From the NCBI GenBank assembly GCA_937975765.1, contig CALJUR010000005.1, positions 1 through 12,886 of the forward strand: DNA of 12,886 nt, in the 5' to 3' direction. Below are positions 1-7,005 of the stretch, in pieces. The notes below the pieces were generated by a model that was given only the letters and a program-made list of their open reading frames with translations, searched no databases and was not told where the DNA came from. Position 1 is the first letter of the stretch; the number at the start of each line of letters is the position of its first letter. The DNA is from an uncultured Myxococcales bacterium (GTDB lineage Bacteria; Myxococcota_A; UBA9042; DTJE01). The position numbers and the translations under genes were made by a program.

Positions 1-50
1 GATTGCAAATCCTGCTCCGAGGCTGGGTGTCTTCGTAGCTTAACGCGTAT

Positions 51-89
51 GGGGCGCTGCCCCCACCGGCCTCCGGCTGTCTCCGGAGG
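51..89. other. Two tandem perfect hairpins
   Basis: Hairpin one pairs GGGGC (51-55) with GCCCC (59-63) around the three-base loop GCT. Hairpin two pairs CCTCCGG (70-76) with CCGGAGG (83-89) around the six-base loop CTGTCT. Both stems are perfect. Neither is followed by a T tract on either strand, so they are not classic intrinsic terminators. They could be the 3' end of a transcript entering from the left (a plus-strand stop codon lies at 41-43), or part of a small mobile or RNA element. Confidence 0.45.
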
Positions 90-159
90 GAATTCAGGGA
101 CAGTCACCATTATTGGCGTGATAACTGCCCAAAACAACTGACATATTCTGGAGATGCAA

Positions 160-181
160 GGCGGGGGCCCCGTCTCCCGCC
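160..181 (+). repeat. Dispersed GC palindrome, copy A
   Basis: The arm GGCGGGGG (160-167), the loop CCCCGT (168-173) and the arm CTCCCGCC (174-181) form an eight-base-pair stem with one G-U pair if transcribed from the plus strand. Two close relatives lie near 6342-6363 and 6373-6391. This copy lies 37 bases beyond the stop of the minus-strand lipoprotein gene, in the opposite orientation to that gene. Confidence 0.6.
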
Positions 182-218
182 AGTTCGCGCATGGTGGTGA
201 CGGCGCCTGACCAGACGG

Positions 219-2141
219 TCACTTCCGGTTGGCGGAGAAGCTGCCGGTGATCGCGACGGGCTCGCCGGAGGGGGGCTGGAAGGTGCCTGCGTAGGCGCCT
301 TCCTGGAAACGGTCGGTCTTGAGGTCGCAGTTCGTGTCGGTCCACGAACCGGTGCCGGAGATCTCCAGGGACGCGTTGCGGGCCACCGATGTCAGGAGCG
401 TTCCGATCGGCGCCAGCAATCCTTCCAGGGACTGCTGGCACATCGACTGCAGGTCCGCCTCGGTCCCGTTGAAGGACGCGCCGGCCCGGGTCTTCAGCGA
501 CGCCGCGACGTCGGCGCAGGCCACCCACACGCCCGCGGCCTCGGTCACGTTCTTCGCCAGCCCGTCCTTGTAGATGCCGTCCCGGATCACGCCGCCGGAC
601 AGCGCGTTGGCCGCGATGTCGTTGGCCACGAAGGCCAGCAGGCGGCCGGGGTTCATCGCGACGGTGTGCGCGGCGATCGAGAACAGGTTGCCGGTCGTTC
701 GGGCCAGCCCGAAGCCCGACTGCGCGATCGTCGGGGTGTACGCCAGGCCGCCGAACCGGTCGTTGGCGTAGGTGGTCTTGCCGCAGTTGGCGTAGTCGGG
801 GCTGCCCTCGCAGCCCAGTTTCCAGTAGATCGTATAGGCGGACCACTTCGTGGTGCCCTGCACGATGCCGTCCGGGTCCTCGGGCTGCAGCGTCAGGGTG
901 GAGGCGAGGTTCACGGTACGGACCGCCTGCAGCACCCACTTCGACACGGCCGCGTACGATGCCACCCAGTCCGGGGTCTTCGTGGAAAGGTAGTCGGTCA
1001 TCGTCGAGTCCACCGCGGCGTCGAAGGCGGCCTCCTGGCCGGCCGGGACCTTCGTGCCGGACCACGCTGCCGCCCGGGCCTTCATCGCGGCCGCGAAGCC
1101 GGCGGCATCCGTCCTGAAGAACGACTCGATGGCGCCCAGGTAGCAGCAGGCCAGCTGGTTGAAAGGCAGGGCGTTCGGCGACGCGCAGGCCGACGCCTCG
1201 ACCACGCCGGCGCAGTCCGCGGGCAGCACGTCGGTCAACTGGAACTTGTGCACCCCGGTGTAGGTGCCGTCCATCGTGACGTCGACGCCGGCCAGGGGGA
1301 CCGTGACCGCGGCGACCGAGTCCTTGCCCTGGGTGGCGACGCCCTCGACGCAACCGGACGCGAACGGGCACGCCTCCTTGGCGGTCACGAACACCGTGAA
1401 GGTCGAGTTCGGGGGAACGCACGCCACCTGGGCCGGCACGGTGAAATCGGTGCCCACGGTCTCGTCCACGGGGTTCGGGAGGTCGCCCGCGACCAGGTCC
1501 GCGCACTTCGCATCGGGCGAAAGCACCGTGACGAGGAAGGAGGCCGCCGCGGACAGGCTGCCGTCGTAGGTGACACCCACGTCGATCTTCGCGCAGTCCA
1601 TGGCGGTGACCATGATGTCCATCCGTGCCGGGTCGGAGTCCTTGGCCGCCAGTTCGATCTTGTACAGAAGCCCCGTCGATTCGGCGGCCTGGAAGACGCC
1701 GTCCACCCGGCCGTTCCCGTCGGTGATGGCCGCGCTGGTGGTGAGGGCGCCGTCGTACTCGAGGATCTCCTCGCCGCCGGGCCCCTCCGTCACCTTCACG
1801 ATCTTGAAGGACACCGAGACGTTCGGCACGCCGGCCCCGGTCTCCTTGTCCACCAGTTTCGCCCGGATGGTATAGGCCATCTTCGGGTTCACGGCGATGG
1901 GCAGGCTGACGTCGACCAGGAACTCGATGCGCCGGGTGCTGCCCGCGAACGTGTCCGGGACGGAGGAGTCCTCTTCCGCGTCGGGGGTCGCGACCTCCTC
2001 CGGTGCCGTCTCGGAGGGCAGGTCCACGGAGATCGCCTCGATGGCATCCACGACGTCGGTGCCGGGGTCGTCCTTCCCACCGCCGCCACCACAGGCGACG
2101 CACAGCAACGGGACCATCAGCACGGACAGGGCGCGGCGCAT
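219..2141 (-). CDS. Large secreted lipoprotein with Ig-like domain
   Basis: The predicted product has 640 residues. The start ATG at 2139-2141 is preceded by GGAGG on the minus strand and begins a lipoprotein signal peptide. Hydrophobic residues 5-16 end in CVAC, with Cys17 as the lipidation site, followed by five glycines and an Asp/Glu/Pro-rich linker to about residue 55. An Ig-like domain follows, resembling the invasin/Big-1 type, with the characteristic run ITDGNGRVDGVFQAAESTG. The rest is unrecognised. It contains an alpha-helical, Ala-rich middle section and a short beta-rich C-terminus with TDTNCDLKTDRFQEGAYAG. Besides Cys17 there are 14 cysteines, an even number consistent with disulfides outside the cytoplasm. 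The Ig call is from pattern recognition. The function is unknown: it could be an adhesin, a structural surface protein or a substrate-binding lipoprotein. A promoter lies at 2168-2197. The gene is divergent from the ABC exporter genes. Confidence 0.85.
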   Translation of the reverse strand: MRRALSVLMVPLLCVACGGGGGKDDPGTDVVDAIEAISVDLPSETAPEEVATPDAEEDSSVPDTFAGSTRRIEFLVDVSLPIAVNPKMAYTIRAKLVDKETGAGVPNVSVSFKIVKVTEGPGGEEILEYDGALTTSAAITDGNGRVDGVFQAAESTGLLYKIELAAKDSDPARMDIMVTAMDCAKIDVGVTYDGSLSAAASFLVTVLSPDAKCADLVAGDLPNPVDETVGTDFTVPAQVACVPPNSTFTVFVTAKEACPFASGCVEGVATQGKDSVAAVTVPLAGVDVTMDGTYTGVHKFQLTDVLPADCAGVVEASACASPNALPFNQLACCYLGAIESFFRTDAAGFAAAMKARAAAWSGTKVPAGQEAAFDAAVDSTMTDYLSTKTPDWVASYAAVSKWVLQAVRTVNLASTLTLQPEDPDGIVQGTTKWSAYTIYWKLGCEGSPDYANCGKTTYANDRFGGLAYTPTIAQSGFGLARTTGNLFSIAAHTVAMNPGRLLAFVANDIAANALSGGVIRDGIYKDGLAKNVTEAAGVWVACADVAASLKTRAGASFNGTEADLQSMCQQSLEGLLAPIGTLLTSVARNASLEISGTGSWTDTNCDLKTDRFQEGAYAGTFQPPSGEPVAITGSFSANRK

Positions 2142-2167
2142 GGGACACCTCCGGCCGACTCGCGGAG

Positions 2168-2197
2168 AGTCTAGGGACGGATGGGCTCCAAAATCAA
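2168..2197 (-). promoter_or_regulatory. Promoter of the large lipoprotein gene
   Basis: On the minus strand, TTGATT (2192-2197) and TAGACT (2168-2173) are separated by 18 bases. This would start the RNA about 20 bases before the ATG, leaving just enough room for the GGAGG ribosome-binding site. The -10 matches the TAGAnT form seen before other genes in this window. Confidence 0.5.
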
Positions 2198-2241
2198 TCC
2201 CCCGCCGCCGCCCTTCCCTTCCGGTCCCGGCAGACTTACCT

Positions 2242-2272
2242 TTGCCGATGCCCGCCGGTCGGGTGCTACGTC
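2242..2272 (+). promoter_or_regulatory. Possible promoter of the ABC exporter genes
   Basis: TTGCCG (2242-2247) is followed after 19 bases by TACGTC (2267-2272), with TG one base upstream of the latter as in an extended -10. The predicted RNA start would fall almost on the ribosome-binding site GGAG (2277-2280), which weakens the call. Confidence 0.3.
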
Positions 2273-2288
2273 CCGCGGAGTGCATGCC

Positions 2289-3212
2289 GTGCCCCTGGCG
2301 ATCTCGGTGCGAGGACTGGTCCACAAGTACGGCGACGTGACCGCGGTCGACGGGATCGACCTGGAGGTCCGCGAGGGCGAGTGCTTCGGCCTGCTGGGGC
2401 CGAACGGCGCCGGCAAGACCACCACCGTCGAGATCCTGGAAGGCCTGCTGGTACCGACGGCGGGCGAGGTCCGGGTCCTGGGCCAGTCGTGGAACGGGAA
2501 CGCAGACGCCCTGCGCCAGCGGCTGGGAATCGCCCTCCAGGAAACGACCCTGGCGGATCGCCTGACCGTGCGGGAGATCGTCCGGCTGTTCCGGTCGTTC
2601 CATACGCGCGGACTGGACCCGGACGCGATCCTGGCGACGTCGGGGCTGACCGCGAAGAAGGACGCCTGGGTGATGAAACTGTCGGGCGGACAGAAGCAGC
2701 GCCTGGCCATCGCCTGCGCGCTGGTGGGCGACCCGGACCTGCTGTTCCTGGACGAGCCGACGACGGGACTGGACCCCCAGGCGCGTCGCGAGTTGTGGGA
2801 GGTCGTCGGGGACGTGGTGCGGCGCGGGAAGACGTGCCTTCTGACCACGCACTACATGGAGGAGGCCGAGCGCCTGTGCCACAGGGTCGCGATCGTGGAC
2901 CGGGGCAAGGTGATCGCGCTGGGAACGCCGGGAGAGTTGATCGGGCGGCTGGGCGGTTCGCAGGTCCTGGAGTTCGGGTCGTCGCCCGAGATGTCCGCAC
3001 CGGCCCTCGAAGGGCTGCCGGGCGTGACCGAGGCGCGCCACGTCCTGGACCGCTGGCGCCTGACGGTGAACGCGGCGCACGAGGCGGTTCCGGCGCTGCT
3101 GGAACGACTGCGGCAGCACGGCGCGGAACTGACCGCCCTCTCCACGCACCAGGCGTCGCTGGACGACGTCTTCGTCGCGATGACCGGGCGCACGCTGCGG
3201 GGGGAGGCATGA
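2289..3212 (+). CDS. ABC transporter ATP-binding protein
   Basis: This is the 307-residue ATPase subunit of an ABC-2 type exporter. It hydrolyses ATP in the cytoplasm to drive the membrane partner encoded next. All motifs are present: Walker A GPNGAGKT at 37-44, Q-loop Gln84, signature LSGGQ at 131-135, Walker B LLFLDEP at 151-157, D-loop Asp162 and switch His188. A C-terminal extension of about 90 residues is typical of the DrrA-like drug or antibiotic exporter class. The GTG start at 2289 is chosen because GGAG lies eight bases upstream and the protein then begins just before the first beta strand. An in-frame ATG at 2181 would add a low-complexity proline run and is unlikely. The stop overlaps the start of the permease gene by four bases. 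The substrate cannot be told from sequence. Confidence 0.93.
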   Translation: MPLAISVRGLVHKYGDVTAVDGIDLEVREGECFGLLGPNGAGKTTTVEILEGLLVPTAGEVRVLGQSWNGNADALRQRLGIALQETTLADRLTVREIVRLFRSFHTRGLDPDAILATSGLTAKKDAWVMKLSGGQKQRLAIACALVGDPDLLFLDEPTTGLDPQARRELWEVVGDVVRRGKTCLLTTHYMEEAERLCHRVAIVDRGKVIALGTPGELIGRLGGSQVLEFGSSPEMSAPALEGLPGVTEARHVLDRWRLTVNAAHEAVPALLERLRQHGAELTALSTHQASLDDVFVAMTGRTLRGEA

Positions 3213-4237
3213 GCCCGCTGCTGGAACTGGTCCTGGCCCGCCTGCGCGAGTTCTTCCGGGAACCCGCCGCGATCTTCTGGACCTACGGGTTCCCGACCGT
3301 GCTGGCCCTGGCGCTGGGCATCGCCTTCTCGGGCGGATCCGACCCGAAGTCCATCCCGGTCGCCGTGACGGAAGGACCCCTCCAGTCCCTGCGCGTGCAG
3401 CAGTTGCAGGAGGACCCGGCGCTGGCCGTGACGGCCACCAGCGAGACCGAGGCCCTCTCGCGCTTCCAGGGGGCCCGAATCGTGCTGGCCGTCTCGGGCG
3501 GCCAGGCGGTGTCCTACCGGTTCGACCCGACGAACCCCGAGGCCGATGCCGCGCGCCGCCGCGTGGACGATCGTCTGCAGCGCGCCGCCGGCCGGACCGA
3601 CGCGCTGGTGACCGAGGATCGGCCGGTGGACTCCCCCGGCAGCCGCTACATCGACTTCCTGGTGCCCGGACTGGTCGGCATGAACGTGATGTCCTCCAGC
3701 ATGTGGGGCATCGGCTACGCGCTGGTCGAGGCCCGCAAGCGCAAGCTTCTGAAGCGCCTGGCCGCGACGCCGATGAAGCGTTCGCACTTCGTCGGTTCCT
3801 TCCTGATCGCGCGCATGGTCTTCCTGGCGACCGAGGTCGCGACTATCCTGGTGTTCGCCGAACTGGTGTTCGACGTGCACATCCAGGGGTCCGTCCTGGC
3901 CGCGACCCTGCTGTCGATCATCGGCGCGATGGCATTCGCCGGACTGGGCCTGCTGGCCGCCTCGCGCACCACCTCCACCGAGACGGTTTCGGGCCTGATG
4001 AACCTGATCATGATGCCCATGTTCGTGCTGTCCGGGGTCTTCTTCAGCGCCTCCCACTTCCCGGACTGGATGCAGCCGTTCATCCGGCCGCTGCCCCTGA
4101 CGCTGCTGAACGACGGCCTGCGCGCCGTCATCAACGAGGGGGCGGGCACCGGCGACGTGCTGCTGCCGCTGGCCGCCCTGGGCACGGGCGCCCTGGCCAC
4201 GCTGGCCCTGGGTCTTCGCTGGTTCCGGTGGACCTGA
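3209..4237 (+). CDS. ABC-2 type transporter permease
   Basis: This 342-residue membrane subunit pairs with the ATPase just upstream. The ATG at 3209 overlaps the ATPase stop (ATGA) and GGGGAGG lies directly before it, implying translational coupling. Six membrane segments are visible, at roughly 20-41, 148-172, 197-220, 228-250, 262-285 and 313-337. The extracytoplasmic loop between the first two (about 45-145) is hydrophilic, as in ABC-2 permeases. The cytoplasmic loop carries KLLKRLAATP at 179-188, the family's conserved motif facing the ATPase. The late segment GLMNLIMMPMFVLSGVFF is also typical. It is probably an efflux system for a drug, lipid or small molecule, but no substrate-specific neighbour is present. 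There is no membrane fusion protein or outer-membrane channel gene nearby. Confidence 0.92.
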   Translation: MSPLLELVLARLREFFREPAAIFWTYGFPTVLALALGIAFSGGSDPKSIPVAVTEGPLQSLRVQQLQEDPALAVTATSETEALSRFQGARIVLAVSGGQAVSYRFDPTNPEADAARRRVDDRLQRAAGRTDALVTEDRPVDSPGSRYIDFLVPGLVGMNVMSSSMWGIGYALVEARKRKLLKRLAATPMKRSHFVGSFLIARMVFLATEVATILVFAELVFDVHIQGSVLAATLLSIIGAMAFAGLGLLAASRTTSTETVSGLMNLIMMPMFVLSGVFFSASHFPDWMQPFIRPLPLTLLNDGLRAVINEGAGTGDVLLPLAALGTGALATLALGLRWFRWT

Positions 4238-4241
4238 CCCC

Positions 4242-4271
4242 TTGCCCCGGGGCCCGCCCTCGCGCTAGAGT
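4242..4271 (+). promoter_or_regulatory. Promoter of the S46 peptidase gene
   Basis: TTGCCC (4242-4247) and TAGAGT (4266-4271) are 18 bases apart. The predicted RNA start is about 20 bases before the ATG at 4300. A perfect ten-base palindrome, GCCCCGGGGC (4244-4253), overlaps the -35 element and could bind a regulator, though it may be chance in DNA this GC-rich. Confidence 0.45.
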
Positions 4272-4299
4272 CCGCCGTCTTGTCGCGGAGTCGGAAAGG

Positions 4300-6336
4300 A
4301 TGCGTGCAACGTTCCTTGCGGCGATCGTGCTTCTCCTGGCCCTGCCTGCCTCGGCGGACGAGGGCATGTGGCTGTACAACGACTTCCCGTCCACGGACGT
4401 GAAGGCGAAGTACGGGTTCTCCCCGGACGGGAAGTGGCTGGACAAGGCGCGCCTGGGGTCCGTCCGGCTGGCCGGCGGGTGCAGCGGGTCGTTCGTCTCC
4501 GCGGACGGCCTGGTGCTGACCAACCACCACTGCGCCTCCGAGTGCATCCACCAGTTGTCCACCGCCGAGAAGGACCTGATCGAGAACGGGTACGTGGCGA
4601 AGGCCCCGGCCGACGAGGCCAAGTGCCCCGAGATCGAGGTCAACCAGCTGGTCGAGATCTCCGACGTCACCGAACGCCTGGCCAAGGCCACCGCCGGCAG
4701 GGAGGGCGCCGCCTTCGGCGAGGCCCAGAAGGCCGAGATGACGCGCATCGAGAAGGAGTGCGCGCAGGACGGGAAGTGGCGGTGCGACGTCGTCACCCTG
4801 TTCCACGGCGGCGCCTACCACCTGTACCGCTACAAGCGCTACCAGGACGTCCGGCTGGCCTTCGCGCCCGAGTTCCGAATCGCCTTCTTCGGGGGCGACC
4901 CGGACAACTTCACGTTCCCGCGCTACGACCTGGACATGTCGCTGCTGCGCGTCTACGAGGACGGCAAGCCGGCGAAGACCCCCCAGTTCTTCCGGATGGA
5001 CCCGAAGGGCGCGAAGGACGGCGACCTGGTGTTCGTGTCGGGCCATCCCGGCCGGACCCAGCGGCTGCTGACCATCGCCGAACTGGAGTTCCTGCGCGAC
5101 GTCGCCTACCCGGCGCGGCTGGTCCGGCTGGCCGAGGCCCGCGGCATGCTGATCCAGTTCGGCAAGGAGTCCCCCGAGCACAAGCGCATCAGCCAGGAGA
5201 TGCTGTTCTTCGCCGAGAACTCCTACAAGGCGATCCTCGGCATGTGGCGCGCGCTGGCGGACAAGGCGCAGTTCCAGAGGAAGGTCGACGACGAGGCAGC
5301 GCTGCGCCTGTTCGTGCAGGATCCCGCGAAGGCCGGCGCCTGGGATGCGATCGCGAAGGCGCAGGCCGCCTACCGCGACTTCTACGACGCGCACTACCTG
5401 CTGGAATCGGGCCAGGGCTTCTCCAGCGAAATGTTCTTCATCGCCCGGATGCTGGTCCGCGGTGCCGCCGAGCGGCCGAAGGCGGACGACCAGCGGCTGC
5501 GCGAGTACACCGAGTCCGCGCTGCCCGCGCTGACCCAGCGCCTGTTCTCGACCGCCCCGATCTACCCGGACCTGGAGGAGACCGTGATGGCCTTCGCGCT
5601 GACGAAGATGCGCGAACTGCTGACGGCCGACGACCCGGTCGTGCGCAAGGTGCTGGGCAACGAGTCGCCCGAGCGCCTGGCGAAGGCGCTGGTGCGCGGC
5701 ACGAAGCTGGCGGACCCGGCCATCCGGAAGGCGCTGTGGGACGGCGGCCAGGCGGCGATCGACGCCTCGGACGACCCTATGATCCGGCTGGTGCGCCTGG
5801 TGGACCCGGACGCGCGCTCGGTTCGAAAGCGCCACGACGACGAGGTGGACTCGGTCGTCCGCAAGAACTCCGAGGTCATCGCCCGCGCGCACTTCGAGGC
5901 CTTCGGGAAGAAGACCTACCCGGACGCGACCTTCACGCTGCGCCTGTCCTACGGCGCGGTGAAGGGCTACCCGGACAAGGGCCGCACCATCGCGCCGATC
6001 ACGACGATCCAGGGCGCCTTCGACCGTCACACCGGCCAGGACCCCTTCGCGCTGCCGGCGTCCTGGCTGAACGCGAAGAAGAAGCTGGACCCGAGGCTGT
6101 CGATGAACGTGGCCACGACGAACGACATCATCGGGGGCAATTCCGGAAGCCCGATGTTCGATCGCAAGCTGGGCCTGGTCGGCCTGGTGTTCGACGGGAA
6201 CCTGCCGTCGCTGGGCGGCGCGTTCTGGTTCGACGAGGCGGTCAACCGCACGGTGGCGGTGTCGTCGGCCGCGATCCTGGAGGCGATGAAGAAGGTGTAC
6301 GGGGCCGATCGCCTGGTCAAGGAACTGCGTCGTTGA
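4300..6336 (+). CDS. Secreted S46-family dipeptidyl-peptidase
   Basis: The 678-residue serine peptidase is of MEROPS family S46 (DPP7/DPP11), which removes N-terminal dipeptides from oligopeptides. A Sec signal peptide spans residues 1-19, with cleavage after ASA, so the enzyme acts in the periplasm or outside. The chymotrypsin-like triad is intact: His77 in LTNHHC, Asp212 in RYDLDMS and Ser615 in GGNSGSP. GGDPDNFTFPR just before the Asp is a family hallmark. Gly633, 18 residues after the Ser (FDGN), matches the DPP7 type, which prefers hydrophobic P1 residues. DPP11 has Arg there and prefers acidic ones. Several N-terminal cysteines (61, 78, 82 and others) are typical of the proteobacterial branch. 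The start ATG has GGAG nine bases upstream. The length is slightly below the usual 700-720. The gene has its own promoter, so it is probably independent of the exporter. Confidence 0.93.
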   Translation: MRATFLAAIVLLLALPASADEGMWLYNDFPSTDVKAKYGFSPDGKWLDKARLGSVRLAGGCSGSFVSADGLVLTNHHCASECIHQLSTAEKDLIENGYVAKAPADEAKCPEIEVNQLVEISDVTERLAKATAGREGAAFGEAQKAEMTRIEKECAQDGKWRCDVVTLFHGGAYHLYRYKRYQDVRLAFAPEFRIAFFGGDPDNFTFPRYDLDMSLLRVYEDGKPAKTPQFFRMDPKGAKDGDLVFVSGHPGRTQRLLTIAELEFLRDVAYPARLVRLAEARGMLIQFGKESPEHKRISQEMLFFAENSYKAILGMWRALADKAQFQRKVDDEAALRLFVQDPAKAGAWDAIAKAQAAYRDFYDAHYLLESGQGFSSEMFFIARMLVRGAAERPKADDQRLREYTESALPALTQRLFSTAPIYPDLEETVMAFALTKMRELLTADDPVVRKVLGNESPERLAKALVRGTKLADPAIRKALWDGGQAAIDASDDPMIRLVRLVDPDARSVRKRHDDEVDSVVRKNSEVIARAHFEAFGKKTYPDATFTLRLSYGAVKGYPDKGRTIAPITTIQGAFDRHTGQDPFALPASWLNAKKKLDPRLSMNVATTNDIIGGNSGSPMFDRKLGLVGLVFDGNLPSLGGAFWFDEAVNRTVAVSSAAILEAMKKVYGADRLVKELRR

Positions 6337-6337
6337 T

Positions 6338-6363
6338 GTAGGGCGGGGGCCCTGTCCCTCGCC
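6338..6363 (+). repeat. Dispersed GC palindrome, copy B
   Basis: GTAG (6338-6341) is followed directly by the arm GGCGGGGG (6342-6349), the loop CCCTGT (6350-6355) and the arm CCCTCGCC (6356-6363). The stem has eight pairs with one G-U in the plus-strand RNA. It begins two bases after the stop of the S46 peptidase gene. A GTAG tetranucleotide next to a hairpin is the layout of REP elements mobilised by TnpA-REP transposases, but no transposase gene is present here. No T tract follows. Confidence 0.6.
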
Positions 6364-6372
6364 ATCGCAGGT

Positions 6373-6391
6373 GCGGGGCCCTGTCCCCCGC
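6373..6391 (+). repeat. Dispersed GC palindrome, copy C
   Basis: GCGGGG (6373-6378) pairs with CCCCGC (6386-6391) around the loop CCCTGTC. It lies in the same orientation as copy B, nine bases after it, and just upstream of the cyclophilin ribosome-binding site. The two hairpins together could stabilise the 3' end of the peptidase mRNA. Confidence 0.55.
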
Positions 6392-6405
6392 CAGAGGAGG
6401 TGCTC

Positions 6406-6909
6406 ATGGCGAACCCGCAGGTGCTGCTGGAGACGAACAAGGGCAACATCACGATCGAACTGGAGGCCGACAAGGCGCCCGTGACCGTCGCGAACTTCCT
6501 GGAGTACGTGAAATCCGGCCACTACAACGGCACGATCTTCCACCGTGTCATCCGGACCTTCATGGCGCAGGGCGGCGGCTTCGACGTGGCCCGGCGCCAG
6601 AAGCCCACCCGGCCCCCGATCCGGAACGAGGCGGCCAACGGCCTGAAGAACCTTCGCGGCACGCTCGCGATGGCGCGTACCAGCGACGTGGACAGCGCGA
6701 CCGCCCAGTTCTTCGTCAACCTGGTCGACAACGGCTTCCTGGACCACACGGCCCCGACTCCCGAGGGCTTCGGGTACTGCGTGTTCGGCAAGGTCGCGGA
6801 CGGCATGGACGTGGTCGACGCGATCGCCGCGGTTCCCGTGACCGCCAACAACGTCAGCGAGGCGTTCCCCACGCAGATTGTCGCGATCAAGACCGCGAAG
6901 GTCCTGTAG
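6406..6909 (+). CDS. Peptidyl-prolyl cis-trans isomerase, cyclophilin type
   Basis: This 167-residue single-domain cyclophilin catalyses cis-trans isomerisation of Xaa-Pro bonds during protein folding. It closely follows E. coli PpiB along its length: FHRVIRTFMAQGG at 45-57 carries the catalytic Arg47, Phe52 and Gln55, and the stretches NEAANGLKN, RGTLAMAR, SATAQFFVN and GYCVFGKVADGMDVVD are all conserved. There is no signal peptide, so it is cytoplasmic. The ATG at 6406 is chosen over an in-frame GTG at 6400 because AGAGGAGG (6393-6400) then lies five bases upstream. It has no clear promoter of its own. It may be read through from the peptidase gene past the two palindromes. Confidence 0.95.
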   Translation: MANPQVLLETNKGNITIELEADKAPVTVANFLEYVKSGHYNGTIFHRVIRTFMAQGGGFDVARRQKPTRPPIRNEAANGLKNLRGTLAMARTSDVDSATAQFFVNLVDNGFLDHTAPTPEGFGYCVFGKVADGMDVVDAIAAVPVTANNVSEAFPTQIVAIKTAKVL

Positions 6910-7005
6910 CGTTCCCCCGCGTCCCCGGCCACCCCCCGCCCCGTCCGCTTGCAAAGGGGCCATGCCGGAGCAATCGTATCCGTGTCACCCAACGCGGAGT
7001 TTCCC

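Larger units (their letters stand above)
1..218. other. Left-edge non-coding region
   Basis: No convincing gene is seen here. All three plus frames reach stops early (TAG at 36-38, TAA at 41-43, TGA at 139-141), so at most the tail of a gene lying off the left edge could be present. On the minus strand a frame is open leftward from an ATG at 108-110, but it has no Shine-Dalgarno sequence. The stretch holds two hairpins (51-63 and 70-89), a relatively AT-rich island at about 108-150, and a GC-rich palindrome at 160-181. On the minus strand, TTGTTT (132-137) and AATAAT (109-114) are 17 bases apart and could form a weak leftward promoter, but the -10 element abuts the only ATG. The motif GGGACAGTCACC (97-108) reminds me of sequences that flank REP-associated transposase genes in other deltaproteobacterial genomes. 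That is from memory and unverified. Confidence 0.5.

Noticed and set aside
1..40. The first bases, GATTGCAAATC, match the anticodon arm of tRNA-Cys(GCA).
   Set aside because: No T-arm (TTCRA loop) or acceptor end follows at the right distance, so this is not a tRNA gene fragment that can be supported.
160..183. Copy A as the 3' end of a tmRNA or tRNA (GCGGG...CCCGCC pattern).
   Set aside because: The loop lacks TTCRA and no CCA or acceptor stem partner is present.
94..2148. A second long minus-strand frame overlapping the lipoprotein gene.
   Set aside because: It is Arg/Gly-rich with no domain. The overlapping frame has a signal peptide, a ribosome-binding site and an Ig-like domain.
2181..2288. 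Longer version of the ABC ATPase starting at the ATG at 2181.
   Set aside because: It would add a proline-rich stretch before the conserved first strand. The GTG at 2289 has a well-placed GGAG.
6342..6391. Palindromes B and C as intrinsic terminators of the peptidase gene.
   Set aside because: No T tract follows either hairpin, and a similar copy at 160-181 lies in the opposite orientation to its neighbouring gene.
3715..6963. A 1082-codon open frame on the minus strand, antisense to the S46 peptidase and cyclophilin genes.
   Set aside because: It is a shadow of high third-position GC in the real genes. Its translation is low-complexity and rich in Arg, Gly and His, with no recognisable domain, and it covers two well-supported plus-strand genes.
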